Shown piece by piece: positions 43,601-46,144 of a DNA stretch of 64,000 nucleotides. The stretch covers positions 5,932,049 to 5,996,048 of the forward strand of contig JAMXIF010001194.1 of assembly GCA_028583685.1 (NCBI GenBank), written 5' to 3'. The notes beneath the pieces were generated by a model that made no database searches, had not been told where the DNA came from, and saw only the letters and a program-made list of their open reading frames with translations. The DNA comes from Petaurus breviceps papuanus. Taxonomy: Eukaryota; Chordata; Mammalia; Diprotodontia; Petauridae. The first letter of the stretch is position 1; each line of letters starts with the position of its first letter. Made by a program: the position numbers and the translations under genes.

Positions 43601-43774
43601 CTCATAATGCTTCTCTGCTTCCGCCTGATCCGTCACTCCATTAGACTCATAGACTGGTGTAACATTGTGGCAGAGGGCAATTGCTTTCACAGCTTCATGA
43701 ACACGGCTACTCATGGTTTTCCGGACTTTGGTGGTGAGTGTAGGGCCCTTTAAAGTGGGAGGGTCTTGAGATTG
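502..43774 (-). CDS. ATP9A: ATP9A, class 2 P4-ATPase, internal part (8 exons)
   Basis: Eight exons on the minus strand join in frame into 352 codons plus one base. They cover the nucleotide-binding domain and the first half of the P domain of a P4-ATPase. Exons in transcript order: 43562-43774, 21915-22076, 11089-11181, 9658-9741, 8928-9098, 4499-4597, 775-864, 502-646; every intron border is AG/GT. Motifs seen: SSPDE joined to [26 protein letters not shown]. From family knowledge, ATP9A acts in endosome/TGN membranes and, unlike most P4-ATPases, does not need a CDC50 subunit to leave the ER. ATP9A is preferred to ATP9B because the last exon reads APTQKAQIV and LTCAVG; as I recall, ATP9B has SPTQKARIV and RTCAIG. 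The DKTGT site and TM1-4 exons should lie beyond 64000, and the GDGGND and TM5-10 exons before base 1. No break is seen, so this looks like the functional host gene. Confidence 0.93.
775..864 (-). CDS. ATP9A: ATP9A exon, P domain (30 codons)
   Basis: Exactly 90 bp, phase 0 at both ends; acceptor tttccag, donor GAG followed by gtaggc. It encodes [27 protein letters not shown] and SLE. VISGD is the P-domain strand found in P4-ATPases (VIDG/VISG D-x-L). It is separated from the next exon by a 128-bp intron, the shortest in the window. Confidence 0.95.
1125..1350 (+). repeat. MIR, plus strand
   Basis: Diverged MIR: tRNA-like head with a gttggagtcataaagacctg core, then gcaaagtgggaatgataaca, and a tail with taagtaatttatgcaaaatg. 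It lies in the intron between the 775-864 and 4499-4597 exons. Confidence 0.7.
2035..2160 (-). repeat. MIR fragment, minus strand
   Basis: Reads as the reverse complement of a MIR central part: caagtcatgtgatttgcccc, tagttacacacagggccagt, then the accctgaaatccaggttttc region and a ccccaaggtcag end. Confidence 0.55.
2475..2600 (+). repeat. MIR fragment, plus strand
   Basis: Plus-strand MIR head and core: aaacctggcttcaaatcccg, then tactagctatgtgactctag. It abuts an L2 3' end at 2600. Confidence 0.6.
2600..2880 (-). mobile_element. L2 LINE 3' end, minus strand
   Basis: Starts with the reverse complement of the L2 3' terminus (accatttgtcaaggacctac, catgtgccaggctaagctct) and continues with cctcaaggagtttataatct and agacaacatgcaaacaaata. 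The same order recurs at 28985, 57505 and 63740. Confidence 0.75.
2880..3660. other. Intronic stretch, nothing recognised
   Basis: I see no exon, no clear repeat family and no terminal repeats here. The short open frames have no family likeness. The part 3180-3660 could be an eroded LTR-type element, but nothing in it proves that. Confidence 0.4.
3664..3790. repeat. Purine-rich (GA) tract
   Basis: Nearly pure A/G on the plus strand over about 125 bases, with aggaaagagagacagcaaag and gagaaagagagtgaaagaga. Low-complexity intronic DNA. Confidence 0.85.
3785..3960 (+). repeat. MIR, plus strand
   Basis: MIR order: gtgtagtagaaatcacctaa, ttggagtcaaaagatgtagt, actggccatgtgaccatgga, tgtctaatacaggagaataa. 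Confidence 0.65.
4128..4365 (-). repeat. Long Mar1-type CORE-SINE, minus strand
   Basis: Reverse complement of the long marsupial CORE-SINE: gtatccaactcttcgtgacc, ccatttggggttttcttggc, ggtttgccatttccttccca, aggttaagtgacttgccc-like core, ending ccacctagctgctc. The tRNA-like head (gcagctaggtgg on the other strand) is at 4365. Confidence 0.85.
4499..4597 (-). CDS. ATP9A: ATP9A exon, TGDK motif
   Basis: 99 bp, 33 codons, phase 0 at both ends; acceptor atttcag, donor TTG followed by gtgagt. It encodes [20 protein letters not shown], then [19 protein letters not shown] (4574-4591) is the conserved P-domain motif that contacts the phosphoryl group and Mg-ATP in P-type ATPases. As I recall the human protein has HVF where this reads HIF, a conservative change. 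Confidence 0.96.
5000..5205 (+). repeat. MIR, plus strand
   Basis: MIR order is clear: ctagatggagtggagatagc, ttgggtctgaaaatagaaac, ctctgagactcagtttcctc, acctgcaaaatgggaatcat, cctcataaggttcttgtgaa. Confidence 0.75.
5413..5600 (+). repeat. Diverged direct repeat, copy A
   Basis: About 188 bp that recurs in the same direction at 6348-6540. Shared stretches: gctattttctcacaataaac, agcaatggaatttagctaat, cttgactccaacatgca. The family was not recognised. The 750 bp between the copies contain no exon; they could be remnants of an older inserted element or a local duplication. Confidence 0.75.
6348..6540 (+). repeat. Diverged direct repeat, copy B
   Basis: Second copy of the unit at 5413-5600, about 935 bp away, with small gaps and scattered mismatches (for example acatgtacacacacattcac where copy A has acacatacattcgc). 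No longer similarity continues outside the two copies. Confidence 0.75.
6600..6805 (-). repeat. MIR, minus strand
   Basis: Minus-strand MIR: ctcattttacagattaagga, gaaggtaagtgacttgccca, aggtcatggtggtcaagtgg and a head around ttccatcatacca. Confidence 0.75.
7324..7469 (+). mobile_element. Short tRNA-like marsupial SINE, with TSD
   Basis: About 146 bp: head ggggcagctaggtggtacag, then ccctggagtcaagaggacct, cttactagctgtatgaccct, gcaagtcacttaaccccaat and an A tail. Flanked by imperfect 17-bp direct repeats (7307-7323 and 7470-7486; about 14 of 17 match), so this is a retroposed copy of moderate age. Confidence 0.85.
7555..7735 (+). repeat. L2-like 3' region, plus strand
   Basis: Text such as catgaagctttccttgatgc and cttccttagcc resembles the L2 3' region (contrast the clear copies at 18700 and 20255). 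Weak and eroded. Confidence 0.4.
7735..7960 (-). repeat. MIR-family CORE-SINE, minus strand
   Basis: tagtgttttaaggtttacaa, tcatttcatcctcacaacaa, ttatctccattttacaaatg, cagaggcaggattcgaactt: a full-length minus-strand MIR-type element. Confidence 0.8.
8001..8184 (-). mobile_element. Short SINE, minus strand, 14-bp TSD
   Basis: Poly-T head, then ggttaagtgacttgcccaag, gccagatttgaactcaggtc, and end caccacttagccggccc. Flanked by a perfect 14-bp direct repeat tttgtttgtctctt (7987-8000 and 8185-8198). One of only two short SINEs in the sense orientation of ATP9A. Confidence 0.88.
8330..8738 (-). repeat. Long Mar1-type SINE split by an L1 tail
   Basis: Minus-strand Mar1 in two parts: 8330-8434 (gttgtgtctgactctttgtg, gtttgccatttccttctcta) and 8583-8738 (gtaaggaaactgaagcaaac to tccactgtgccacctggctg). 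The gap is an L1 3' end inserted later. Confidence 0.8.
8435..8582 (-). mobile_element. 5'-truncated L1 3' end inside Mar1
   Basis: tagcattcaattt-like text running caatttcatgtaaagatagc, tttcaacattcacttttata, aatctgacacaggttatacat is, in reverse, the usual 3' UTR of marsupial L1. Flanked by agttcattttt (8424-8434) and agctcattttt (8583-8593), a target duplication with one mismatch. Confidence 0.65.
8928..9098 (-). CDS. ATP9A: ATP9A exon, N/P-domain link (57 codons)
   Basis: 171 bp, phase 0 at both ends; acceptor ccccttcag, donor AAG followed by gtagag. It encodes [20 protein letters not shown], then [20 protein letters not shown], then [26 protein letters not shown] is the P-type ATPase hinge back into the P domain (compare GxxxxEDxLQ in P4-ATPases), followed by the TLxxLRxAGIK helix that leads to VWMLTGDK in the next exon. 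QTDV differs from the QADV I recall for human, a mild change. Confidence 0.96.
9658..9741 (-). CDS. ATP9A: ATP9A exon (28 codons)
   Basis: 84 bp, phase 0 at both ends; acceptor tttcag, donor GAG followed by gtaagg. It encodes [18 protein letters not shown], then [10 protein letters not shown]. The [10 protein letters not shown] strand matches the G-L-R-(T/V)-L-x-x-A-x-(K/R) segment at the end of the nucleotide-binding domain of P4-ATPases. A 559-bp intron separates it from the next exon at 8928-9098. Confidence 0.95.
9970..10305 (-). mobile_element. CR1/L3 LINE fragment, minus strand
   Basis: aggttagggttggaaggtaa, agttagaaagtccttcatat, tgagtcaaaatcggccttcc and ataacccttcaaatatatga are the reverse complement of the C-terminal coding and 3' part of the CR1/L3 LINE. 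The same family lies on the plus strand at 28490-28985. Confidence 0.7.
10306..11088. other. Intronic stretch, nothing recognised
   Basis: No exon or clear repeat. A poly-G run near 10401 and AT-rich text only. Confidence 0.4.
11089..11181 (-). CDS. ATP9A: ATP9A exon, KGAD motif
   Basis: 93 bp, 31 codons, phase 0 at both ends; acceptor ctctccag, donor GAG followed by gtaaga. It encodes [20 protein letters not shown], then [15 protein letters not shown] (11137-11148) is the ATP-binding motif of the N domain shared by P-type ATPases. It joins to IIVR of the upstream exon at 21915 and CGNMA of the downstream exon at 9741. Confidence 0.96.
11590..11810 (+). repeat. MIR-family SINE, plus strand
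   Basis: gagcactagacttgggagtc, cttactagctgtgtgactct, cctcagcttcctccttgtaa, gatatttgtaaagtgcttga in order; a long MIR/Ther1-like copy. Its tail is part of the duplicated unit at 11785-12019. Confidence 0.75.
11785..12019 (+). repeat. Local duplication unit, copy A
   Basis: Starts in a MIR tail and runs into an L2 3' region: agaagtgtctcgcaagttat, ccagtgaaaacaatgtatga, aagtgataagggtaaggg, ttctagggaaat, agataaggatcct. Copy B is at 13087-13307. Both carry the same MIR/L2 junction, so they are copies of one segment rather than separate insertions. Confidence 0.75.
12020..12170 (+). mobile_element. Short SINE, 13-bp TSD
   Basis: tgggacggctaggtggcaca head, accggccctggagtcaggaa, gccgtgtgaccttgggcaag, C- and A-rich tail. 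The target duplication agataaggatcct is perfect (12007-12019 and 12171-12183), placing the insertion inside L2. Confidence 0.9.
13087..13307 (+). repeat. Local duplication unit, copy B
   Basis: Same order as 11785-12019: agaagtgtcttgcaaattat, ccagtgaaaacaatatatga, ctctagggaaatttgagg, aaagataaggat, offset 1.3 kb. Many single differences (roughly one in eight by eye). It lacks the SINE found at the end of copy A, so the duplication came before that insertion or copied only up to it. Confidence 0.75.
14416..14446. repeat. (GA)n microsatellite
   Basis: A run of about 15 GA units in a wider purine-rich stretch (14381-14455). Confidence 0.9.
14519..14722 (+). mobile_element. Non-autonomous hAT-like DNA transposon
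   Basis: 204 bp with inverted ends (cagtggtgtcaaac at the left, tttgacacttctg at the right). The flanking 8-mers atctaagg (14511-14518) and gtctaaga (14723-14730) match at 6 of 8, as expected for an old hAT target duplication. No transposase is encoded. Confidence 0.7.
15030..15310 (+). pseudogene. L1 ORF2 C-terminal fragment
   Basis: Aligned by eye with the clear L1 at 48770-48990: ataaatggtcaaagtataca, cagttttcaaagaaagaaat, cttagagaaatgcaaattaa, tatcagaatggcaacaatgc. It gives the REMQIK region of L1 ORF2. Short, mutated and 5'-truncated. Confidence 0.7.
15398..15630 (-). repeat. Long Mar1-type SINE, minus strand
   Basis: ttcggttgtgtctgactctt, catgaccccgtggaccatac, ttaccatttccttttccact, aggttaagtgacctgcccag, ending ctgagccatctagctggccc. 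Confidence 0.8.
15960..16110 (+). mobile_element. L1 3' terminus, plus strand
   Basis: ggaactcaaaac, then ttttaacatgtaattgggta and aaaataaaatatttt match the last part of marsupial L1/half-L1 3' UTRs, as at 51480-51510. Strongly 5'-truncated. Confidence 0.6.
16143..16399 (-). repeat. Long inverted repeat, left arm (257 bp)
   Basis: The reverse complement of this arm matches 17470-17726 over 257 bases with 7 mismatches and no gap by eye (about 97%). The match stops sharply at both ends. Family not recognised. A 46-residue stretch ([27 protein letters not shown]) is open in both arms, but I do not claim it is a gene. Confidence 0.9.
16400..17469. other. Spacer of the inverted repeat
   Basis: 1.07 kb between the two arms. 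No known repeat family, no exon and no long open frame. It holds a TG-rich microsatellite near its right end and poly-T runs. Confidence 0.6.
17373..17412. repeat. (TG)n microsatellite
   Basis: Interrupted TG repeat: tgtgtgtgtatttgtgtgtg and onward to tatgtgcg. Confidence 0.85.
17470..17726 (+). repeat. Long inverted repeat, right arm (257 bp)
   Basis: Mirror of 16143-16399, from ttttttctgagaagaaaac to gtgctttatatttaaa. No convincing target duplication was found around either arm or around the pair. Confidence 0.9.
17985..18160 (-). repeat. MIR, minus strand
   Basis: aattacctactacatggcag, tcgtttgaccatcacaacaa, ttaagtcacttgaccaggat, cacacagctag. Confidence 0.7.
18163..18345 (+). mobile_element. 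5'-truncated dimeric SINE
   Basis: Starts with cttaaccctaattgctta, the 3' end of one SINE monomer, joined without an A tail to a second complete monomer (ggggtggccaggtggctcag to cttaaccccaattgctt plus A tail). The junction is the same as in the dimer at 50925-51230. Confidence 0.7.
18390..18495 (+). repeat. hAT-like fragment, right end
   Basis: atgtggccctcaaagaatct, tatgcatggtttagtgactc and gtgtttggtacccct resemble the right half of the hAT-like element at 33498-33707. Confidence 0.55.
18590..18695. repeat. AT/TG-rich microsatellite region
   Basis: Irregular atat/tgtg runs such as atatgtatatatgcacatat and gcgtgtgtgtatgtatgtat. Confidence 0.75.
18700..19800 (+). mobile_element. L2 LINE 3' part, plus strand
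   Basis: atgagctccaatctcaagtt, catctcaaactcaacatgtc, agtggctccctattgcatct, ttcatggctcagctcaaagc, and the 3' terminus gcacacagctgcttaataaa. Split by a SINE at about 19470-19672. The many C/T-rich open frames are not genes. Confidence 0.75.
19470..19672 (+). mobile_element. Short SINE with internal (CA)n
   Basis: ggggtggctatgtggtgcag head; the centre is expanded by a CA repeat at 19555-19610 between cacttaacac and aaactagcagtataacc. A second copy at 26155-26331 has CA repeats at the same place. Inserted in an A/T-rich part of L2. Confidence 0.85.
20255..21150 (+). mobile_element. L2 LINE 3' part, plus strand
   Basis: ctcctaaaacgggggtttga, tgctgtggctccctattgcc, cactggcctcctggctactc, attatgccttctgcaggaag, ending gcctggtacacagtagatgc and ttaataattga. 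A well preserved L2 3' end of about 0.9 kb. Confidence 0.8.
21150..21375 (+). repeat. MIR, plus strand
   Basis: cagtcacttaaccattctca, cttccatttcctcatctgta, aaatgagggtaaaaatagct, ctccctgagctgttgaagga. Confidence 0.75.
21390..21560 (+). repeat. MIR, plus strand (second copy)
   Basis: tgatcctggacaacttactc, tctctgagccttattttctt, caactgtaaaataggagaaa. An independent, 5'-truncated copy directly after the previous MIR. Confidence 0.65.
21915..22076 (-). CDS. ATP9A: ATP9A exon, N domain (54 codons)
   Basis: 162 bp, phase 0 at both ends; acceptor atttag before GTGGCC, donor AGG followed by gtaagt. It encodes [20 protein letters not shown], then [20 protein letters not shown], then [14 protein letters not shown]. 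It completes the P4-ATPase motif SSPDE-xALV started in the previous exon. F-x-S-x-R-K/R-x-M style text is seen as [11 protein letters not shown], the N-domain segment that contacts adenine/phosphate. Introns on both sides are long (21.5 kb upstream, 10.7 kb downstream). Confidence 0.96.
22440..22635. repeat. Polypurine tract, about 190 bp
   Basis: Almost uninterrupted A/G on the plus strand, with gaaaaagagggagagagaat-like units repeated. It lies 364 bp upstream (in transcript terms) of the 21915-22076 exon. Confidence 0.9.
22695..22925 (-). repeat. MIR-type SINE joined to CR1/L3-like edge, minus strand
   Basis: agagttagagctggaagaga, catctaggctcatcccctaa, ttttacagatgaggaaacaa, tgacttgttcaaagtcatac. 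Confidence 0.65.
23020..23170 (-). repeat. MIR fragment, minus strand
   Basis: ccagatgagaaagctaaagc, acttgccaaagagcacataa, atttgaacacaggtcttctg, ttataccacactgcctccc. Confidence 0.65.
23170..24590. other. Intronic stretch, nothing recognised
   Basis: No exon, terminal repeat or clear repeat family. Two overlapping opposite-strand open frames around 23800-24130 have no recognisable family and no coding signature. Confidence 0.4.
24590..24950 (-). repeat. MIR-type SINE, minus strand, split by a SINE
   Basis: Parts 24590-24690 (tagtgtcttaaggtttgcaa, tgtccattttacagatcaag) and 24868-24950 (ttctaactccaaatcccagc to gccacctagctgct). Confidence 0.7.
24691..24857 (+). mobile_element. Short SINE, 10-bp TSD
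   Basis: ggggcagctaggtggtgcag, ccctggagtcaggaagacct, tatgtgaccttgggcaagtc, C/A-rich tail. Flanked by perfect aatgtgattc (24681-24690 and 24858-24867). Confidence 0.9.
25150..25400 (-). repeat. Long Mar1-type SINE, minus strand
   Basis: tgcatccaactcatcataac, cccatttggggttttcttgg, gtggtttgccatttcctctt, acccagggtcatacagctag, ending tgcaccaccttgctgcccc. Confidence 0.85.
25490..25620 (+). repeat. L2 3' terminus, plus strand
   Basis: taacctccgtaagggcagaa, tatcctccacccttagcaca, gtgcttggcacacaataaa: the standard L2/MIR 3' terminal text. Confidence 0.6.
25640..26830 (-). mobile_element. L2 LINE 3' half, minus strand
   Basis: tgccctcaagaagcatacat, caggcaagtgcaaaagaatg, ggcctgaactaaaatggtgg, ttagacatgctaagtttgag, gtctatgggacatccagttt; collinear with the longer L2 at 57505-60345. 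Split by a SINE at 26155-26331. Confidence 0.75.
26155..26331 (+). mobile_element. Short SINE with internal (CA)n
   Basis: ggggcggctaggtggcacag head; CA repeat at about 26239-26270 between cacttaacac and aaactagccgtgtaacc. Flanked by aaaattactttt (26143-26154) and aaaattgctttt (26332-26343), one mismatch. Confidence 0.85.
26845..26965 (-). repeat. MIR-type fragment, minus strand
   Basis: aggtcatctggttcaatctg, atcattttacagattcagag, taaatgatttgcccaagatc. Confidence 0.65.
26990..27260 (-). repeat. MIR-type SINE, minus strand
   Basis: tattaaacacctactatgtg, tcatttgtcctcacaacaac, ttttacagttgaggaaactg, ttcctaactccagacccaaa. Confidence 0.8.
27300..28042. other. Intronic stretch, nothing recognised
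   Basis: No exon and no clear family, apart from a short MIR-like scrap near 27920-28020 (gtgtgactttgggcaagcca). Confidence 0.4.
28043..28226 (+). mobile_element. Non-autonomous hAT-like element
   Basis: 184 bp with inverted ends: caggagttcttta left and tcaagaatccctg right (whose reverse complement is cagggattcttga). Internal text gtcatggacccctctggcaa. The flanking 8-mers match only weakly. Same family as the element broken by the half-L1 at 39154. Confidence 0.6.
28490..28985 (+). pseudogene. CR1/L3 LINE ORF2 C-terminal fragment
   Basis: gtagactgtaagctcactat, gtcagaccacatttgggcac, aacatgattgctgtcctcaa; the frame from 28778 reads [20 protein letters not shown] and on to a mutated EGR-like end. 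This matches the C-terminal part of CR1-lineage LINEs (IAVFKYLKGCH-EEGLDLF, then LDIRKNF). Old and broken. Confidence 0.75.
28896..29135 (+). repeat. Local duplication unit, copy A
   Basis: Spans the end of the CR1/L3 piece and the start of an L2 3' end: agaaaaactccaaataatca, gtgaggtaaatcatgtaa, ccctcaagaaattcaatcta, gagacaacatgcaaaaaaaa. Copy B lies at 30174-30440 with the same junction. Confidence 0.75.
28985..29445 (-). mobile_element. L2 LINE 3' end, minus strand
   Basis: catttatcaagccatctatt, gagagagcattcca-like text, agctgggagatggagtgttt, ggagtaaggtataagaatcc, tttcatcctggaggtaacag. Ends abruptly near 29445. Confidence 0.75.
29446..30173. other. Intronic stretch, origin unclear
   Basis: No clear family. 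A short open frame at 29900-30190 has no recognised match. The stretch may belong to the same old retroviral insertion as the pol piece downstream, but I cannot show this. Confidence 0.35.
30174..30440 (+). repeat. Local duplication unit, copy B
   Basis: Collinear with 28896-29135, offset about 1.28 kb: agaaaaactccaaataatca, atgaggtaaatcatgta, ccctcaagaaattcaaccta, gagacaagatgcaaaaaaaa. It carries about 20 extra bases near its end (gttctgaacaagataaatct) that are missing or lost in copy A. Confidence 0.75.
30500..31480 (+). mobile_element. Endogenous retrovirus pol fossil (RT and beyond)
   Basis: Plus-strand text resembles retroviral reverse transcriptase: a WQLTVDYS-type segment near 30635-30660, a VPDL motif near 30695, and a DLAxxFFS-like segment near 30760. 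Further on is a pol connection-like part. No LTRs were recognised, so the class is not fixed; a gamma-like or class I type is a guess. It is clearly broken, with many breaks, and old. Confidence 0.6.
31864..32043 (+). mobile_element. Short SINE, perfect 17-bp TSD
   Basis: ggggtggccaggtagcataa head, ccggctccagtgtcgggatg, ctggccatgtaaccttaagc, A-rich/GAAA tail. Flanked by identical 17-mers gaaaatgacaagaacag (31847-31863 and 32044-32060). Its TSD is among the best preserved in the window. Confidence 0.92.
32225..32880 (-). other. Coding-like stretch of unknown origin
   Basis: The minus strand is open for 146 codons (32429-32869) and again, in a different register, in 32212-32418. Composition is protein-like, rich in Cys, Pro and Trp, and less AT-rich than its surroundings. 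I recognise no domain. A retroviral relic next to the pol fossil is possible, though on the opposite strand. I do not call it a gene. Confidence 0.35.
32965..33112 (-). mobile_element. Short SINE, minus strand
   Basis: attaaatgacttgcctaggg, acacagctagcaagtatcta, gtcctcctgactcccaaacc, ending accacctagcagcccc, with a T-rich head at 32965. No convincing TSD. Confidence 0.75.
33498..33707 (+). mobile_element. Non-autonomous hAT-like element, 8-bp TSD
   Basis: 210 bp with inverted ends (cagaggtaccaaac left; gtttgacaccacagctg right). Flanked by tagaagaa (33490-33497) and tagaagat (33708-33715), 7 of 8 matching, typical of hAT insertions. Confidence 0.75.
33950..34065 (+). repeat. L2 3' terminus, plus strand
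   Basis: tttcttaaaggcagagtcta, cctttggcacagagtaggtg and a catgcttactgaattt end. Confidence 0.5.
34066..35118. other. Intronic stretch, nothing recognised
   Basis: AT-rich, with poly-A runs near 34310-34380. No exon, no clear repeat. Confidence 0.4.
35127..35755 (+). mobile_element. Non-autonomous hAT element, perfect 8-bp TSD
   Basis: 629 bp. Left end cgcaggttcccaaagtgggt; the reverse complement of the right end is cagaagtcccgaacttattt, giving matching hAT-style inverted ends. Flanked by identical gtctagtt (35119-35126 and 35756-35763). No transposase frame inside. Confidence 0.8.
35764..36935. other. Intronic stretch, nothing recognised
   Basis: No exon, terminal repeats or clear family. 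Confidence 0.4.
36940..37205 (-). repeat. MIR-type SINE, minus strand
   Basis: attgcactttaaggtttcca, cctactctacagatgaggaa, actgaggctcagaaaaggaa, then an insertion-like gap before gaaattcggtctcctgactc. Confidence 0.7.
37395..37505 (-). repeat. L2 3' terminus, minus strand
   Basis: caacaagcatttattaattt, ggcactggggatacaaagaa, caaggagtttacagtctagt. Confidence 0.65.
37509..37585. repeat. TA/TG microsatellite
   Basis: atatatatgtatgtatgtat followed by tgtgtgtgtgtgtgtgtgta. Confidence 0.9.
37590..37838 (+). repeat. Long Mar1-type SINE, plus strand
   Basis: gtgcaactggtggcaccgtg, cagtcacttactagctgtat, ctcagttcctcacctgtaaa, ggcacaccactccagtatct, agaaaaccccaaatggggtc. Followed by TA-rich microsatellite to 37920. 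Confidence 0.85.
37960..38170 (-). repeat. MIR-type SINE, minus strand
   Basis: gacctactatatgccaggca, acactttacagttgaaaaaa, gaattcaggtcctcctgatt. Confidence 0.7.
38298..38440. mobile_element. Palindromic hAT-like element
   Basis: Left end caggagtggggaccctgagg and ggccttgaggccacatatgg; right end, reversed, reads gtgggaacctgtggtctcaa and ggccacatgtgg. The arms pair with each other over about 40 bases. Confidence 0.6.
39167..39177 (+). promoter_or_regulatory. YY1-like site in half-L1 5' end
   Basis: caagatggcgg, 13 bases into the element. Eutherian L1 5' UTRs carry a YY1 site with the same core at a similar distance. Also present at 46479-46489 (identical) and 52049-52059 (caagatggcag). Confidence 0.6.
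39955..40972 (+). pseudogene. L1 ORF1-like gene of half-L1 copy 1, broken
   Basis: Starts [17 protein letters not shown] and keeps a coiled-coil-like Lys/Glu-rich N-terminal half, then [20 protein letters not shown] (RRM-type domain of L1 ORF1p) and [20 protein letters not shown] (C-terminal domain). In-frame stops are visible in the N-terminal part (near 40018 and 40128), at 40333-40335 and after KKQF at 40708. The longest open piece is 40348-40710. The family's role is RNA binding and chaperoning during retrotransposition. Confidence 0.85.
42130..42260 (-). repeat. MIR fragment, minus strand
   Basis: cattttt cagatgaggaaac-type core, then tgaggcccagagaagttaaa and gttgcccaagatcactt. Confidence 0.65.
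42690..42890 (+). repeat. MIR, plus strand
   Basis: ctaaatttggagtctgaaaa, cctgggtctggaatctcggt, ctgtctgtaaaatgggtata. Confidence 0.65.
42900..43561. other. Intronic stretch, nothing recognised
   Basis: AT-rich start (attaattatagtataattaa), then plain intron up to the exon donor. A weak L2-like scrap near 43300-43450 only. Confidence 0.4.
43562..43774 (-). CDS. ATP9A: ATP9A exon, N domain start (71 codons)
   Basis: 213 bp, phase 0 at both ends; acceptor tctccag, donor GAG followed by gtaaag. It encodes [20 protein letters not shown], then [20 protein letters not shown], then [20 protein letters not shown] and [11 protein letters not shown]. The ALCHNVTP helix and the SSPDE motif are P4-ATPase N-domain marks. 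The preceding exon, expected to carry DKTGTLTQNEM and end near SIYTQ, was not found in the remaining 20 kb, so that intron probably extends past the window end. Confidence 0.96.
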
Positions 43775-45035
43775 CTGGAGAGAAAAGAAACCAAAAAGAA
43801 AGATGATTAAAGATGAAGGACTTCAAAGGGGAAAAATCCCAGCCAGAGTTCAGTCCCCTTCTCTAGTTCTCCTAGTATACACATATATCATTGCACACAC
43901 CTTCTGTATGCTTTGGGAAACATTTTCTCAAAAAGTACCAACTTCATTTATATGTTTTTCACAAGTGAAGTATTTTTACTTGACAAATGAACTGTCCCCA
44001 CTTTCAGGTAGTCAGTGACTTAATACTTAACTCAGAATTTCAGCAGAGAAAATAAATGAAATAACAACAAAGATGGAACACACAAATACTGGTCCTCAAA
44101 TCTCTAACCCACTTTTGGAAGCCAGCAACGACTTACGGCAAATTTACTTTTCCCACAATTGATAGTAGTTAAGAGTTTGAGCCTAGTAGCTCAAAATGTA
44201 CAAAAAGTCTTTAGATTTGATGTTCTGTTTAAAAACCATTTCATTCAACAGAAGACAAGTGATCTGATACTTTAGAATGAATTGAGATTTAAGATACATG
44301 AACACATGGTTGCCCCAAAATAGAAAACAGATGGTTTTCCTGGAACTAGAAAATAACTTTCATTTCATTTTTTAATACTATTTTTAGCAGCAGCGTCAGA
44401 CTTTTCAGGTAATTAGACAATTACTAAATTATACTGGTCACTGAGGGGACACACAGTGCTCTGGCTTCCTGCTCGGTTAACCTCTGGTGTCAAGAGGACA
44501 AAAGTTTCGCTTCCAGGTCAAAGGGCATTGCGTGGTAACAGTAATTAGAGTAATGAATCAGAACTACAGTTTAAATGAATCATTTGCCAAGTGCTTTTAA
44601 TTACAAAGAATTTAACAGTGAGATTGTAAAAAGGATCAAAAATTTACAGAAAAATTATCACTGTTACAATGCAAAAATGCATCATGAGCAATTTGGGCAA
44701 ATTCAATAATTTAAACTGGAAAACATGTGTCCTTTGGGTTTCTACACATGATTCAGCACCTGGAATGATCCACAATATTGTGTCAGCAGAGCCAATCAAT
44801 ACAATAGCTGACAGAACAACTACTTTGGTTTGCAATGTTAGTGCTTATTGCAACAAAGGATTTGAATCTATAAAAGCCATTGGCCACATGAAAAGCTCTG
44901 GATTTCATAAATGAGGAAGTCAAACATGGTCAGCTACCATTAACAGTGCAAATGAAGAAAACCACACATGAATTGGTTTCCAAATCAGATTGAATGTTCA
45001 CCAAAATGAACAACGAAGCCAAATACTATGACCTG
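43775..45035. other. Intronic stretch, nothing recognised
   Basis: No exon or clear repeat. Short open frames near 43803 and 44669 have no recognised family. Confidence 0.4.
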
Positions 45036-45039
45036 AAGT

Positions 45040-45245
45040 TTCATGAAGATACTAACCACTTGGGGTCTGGTGGACCACTGTGCTGAAGGTCAGGTGCTAG
45101 TCTTTCAACACCTTTGGCAACTTACGTCAAGCTTGTGTTTCTGTTTCCTCATCCATAAAATAAGGCAACCAATATCTGTCTTCCCTCATAGGATTAGTAT
45201 GATGATAAAATAAGAATTCTCAAGTACTTTCAAAGTGAAGACACA
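45040..45245 (+). repeat. MIR, plus strand
   Basis: accacttggggtctggtgga, gtttctgtttcctcatccat, aaaataaggcaaccaatatc, cataggattagtatgatgat. Confidence 0.65.
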
Positions 45246-45249
45246 CATG

Positions 45250-46140
45250 TGGGTAAGCCAACTCTCAAAACAGTAACAGCAGTGTTATCTTACAGCCAAT
45301 TGCAATCAATTTGAGAAGGGACACTCTTCGATCTCTCAAGTAAGCTCCCTGGAAGAGTTTCAAATCTTACAGTGTTTATCTCTATACCCTCTCCCCAGGC
45401 CCTTTAACCTAGACACATTTCTTCTTACTTAAAAAAATGCCAGTGGAAAACAAAAACAGATGTAGTAGCCAAGAAGGCAGGTTACTACACATTTTGCCTT
45501 GGGGAAAAACACTGGTCCCTCACATAGGGAAAATAAAAAAGCTTCATGTGAGGTCAGAAGAGATTTCATAACCAAACACAAATAGATGTGTGGGACATTC
45601 AGATCTCTGCATAGAGAGTAATTCTGCAGGGTCACAGCTCACATAAGAAAATCAGGAGCCACTGAAAAGGCACCTCTTGCTCCTCATTAATGAAGTGCTG
45701 CAAATACTTTTACAGATGCTATTTCTAGGCTGTGTTAAAAGAAATCTTTTTTAAAATTAAATTTCAAGTCAGAATATATATTATATTATACATATTATTA
45801 CATATTATACAAAATTTACTGCAAATACATGATGAATGTTAATACAAACCACTAAAGAAAAGGAAATCTGAAAATTCAAATATCCTGGTTTCCTACCGTG
45901 ATTTTCACAAGTTCACAACTTATCTAAATCTTCCAAATTCTTCAAAGTGCCAGAAAAAAACAGTAAAGATTAAATAATTCATACTTTCAAATGAAGAAAC
46001 TGAAGCATAAAAGTGATTTTATGCTATTCACTTTATGACATGGAAGAAGTCTTCAGCAAAATTTTAGAGATCTCCTTTCCATCCCTACTTAGCTAGATAG
46101 TTACCTAGCTAAAAACAAGAAGTTATATATTGTAATCACA
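45250..46140. other. Intronic stretch, nothing recognised
   Basis: AT-rich, with a TA-rich patch at 45775-45815. No exon or clear family. Confidence 0.4.
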
Positions 46141-46144
46141 ATAT

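Noticed and set aside
502-43774. ATP9B as the identity of the gene
   Set aside because: The [13 protein letters not shown] and LTCAVG text and the [14 protein letters not shown] segment fit ATP9A as I know it; ATP9B has SPTQKARIV and RTCAIG.
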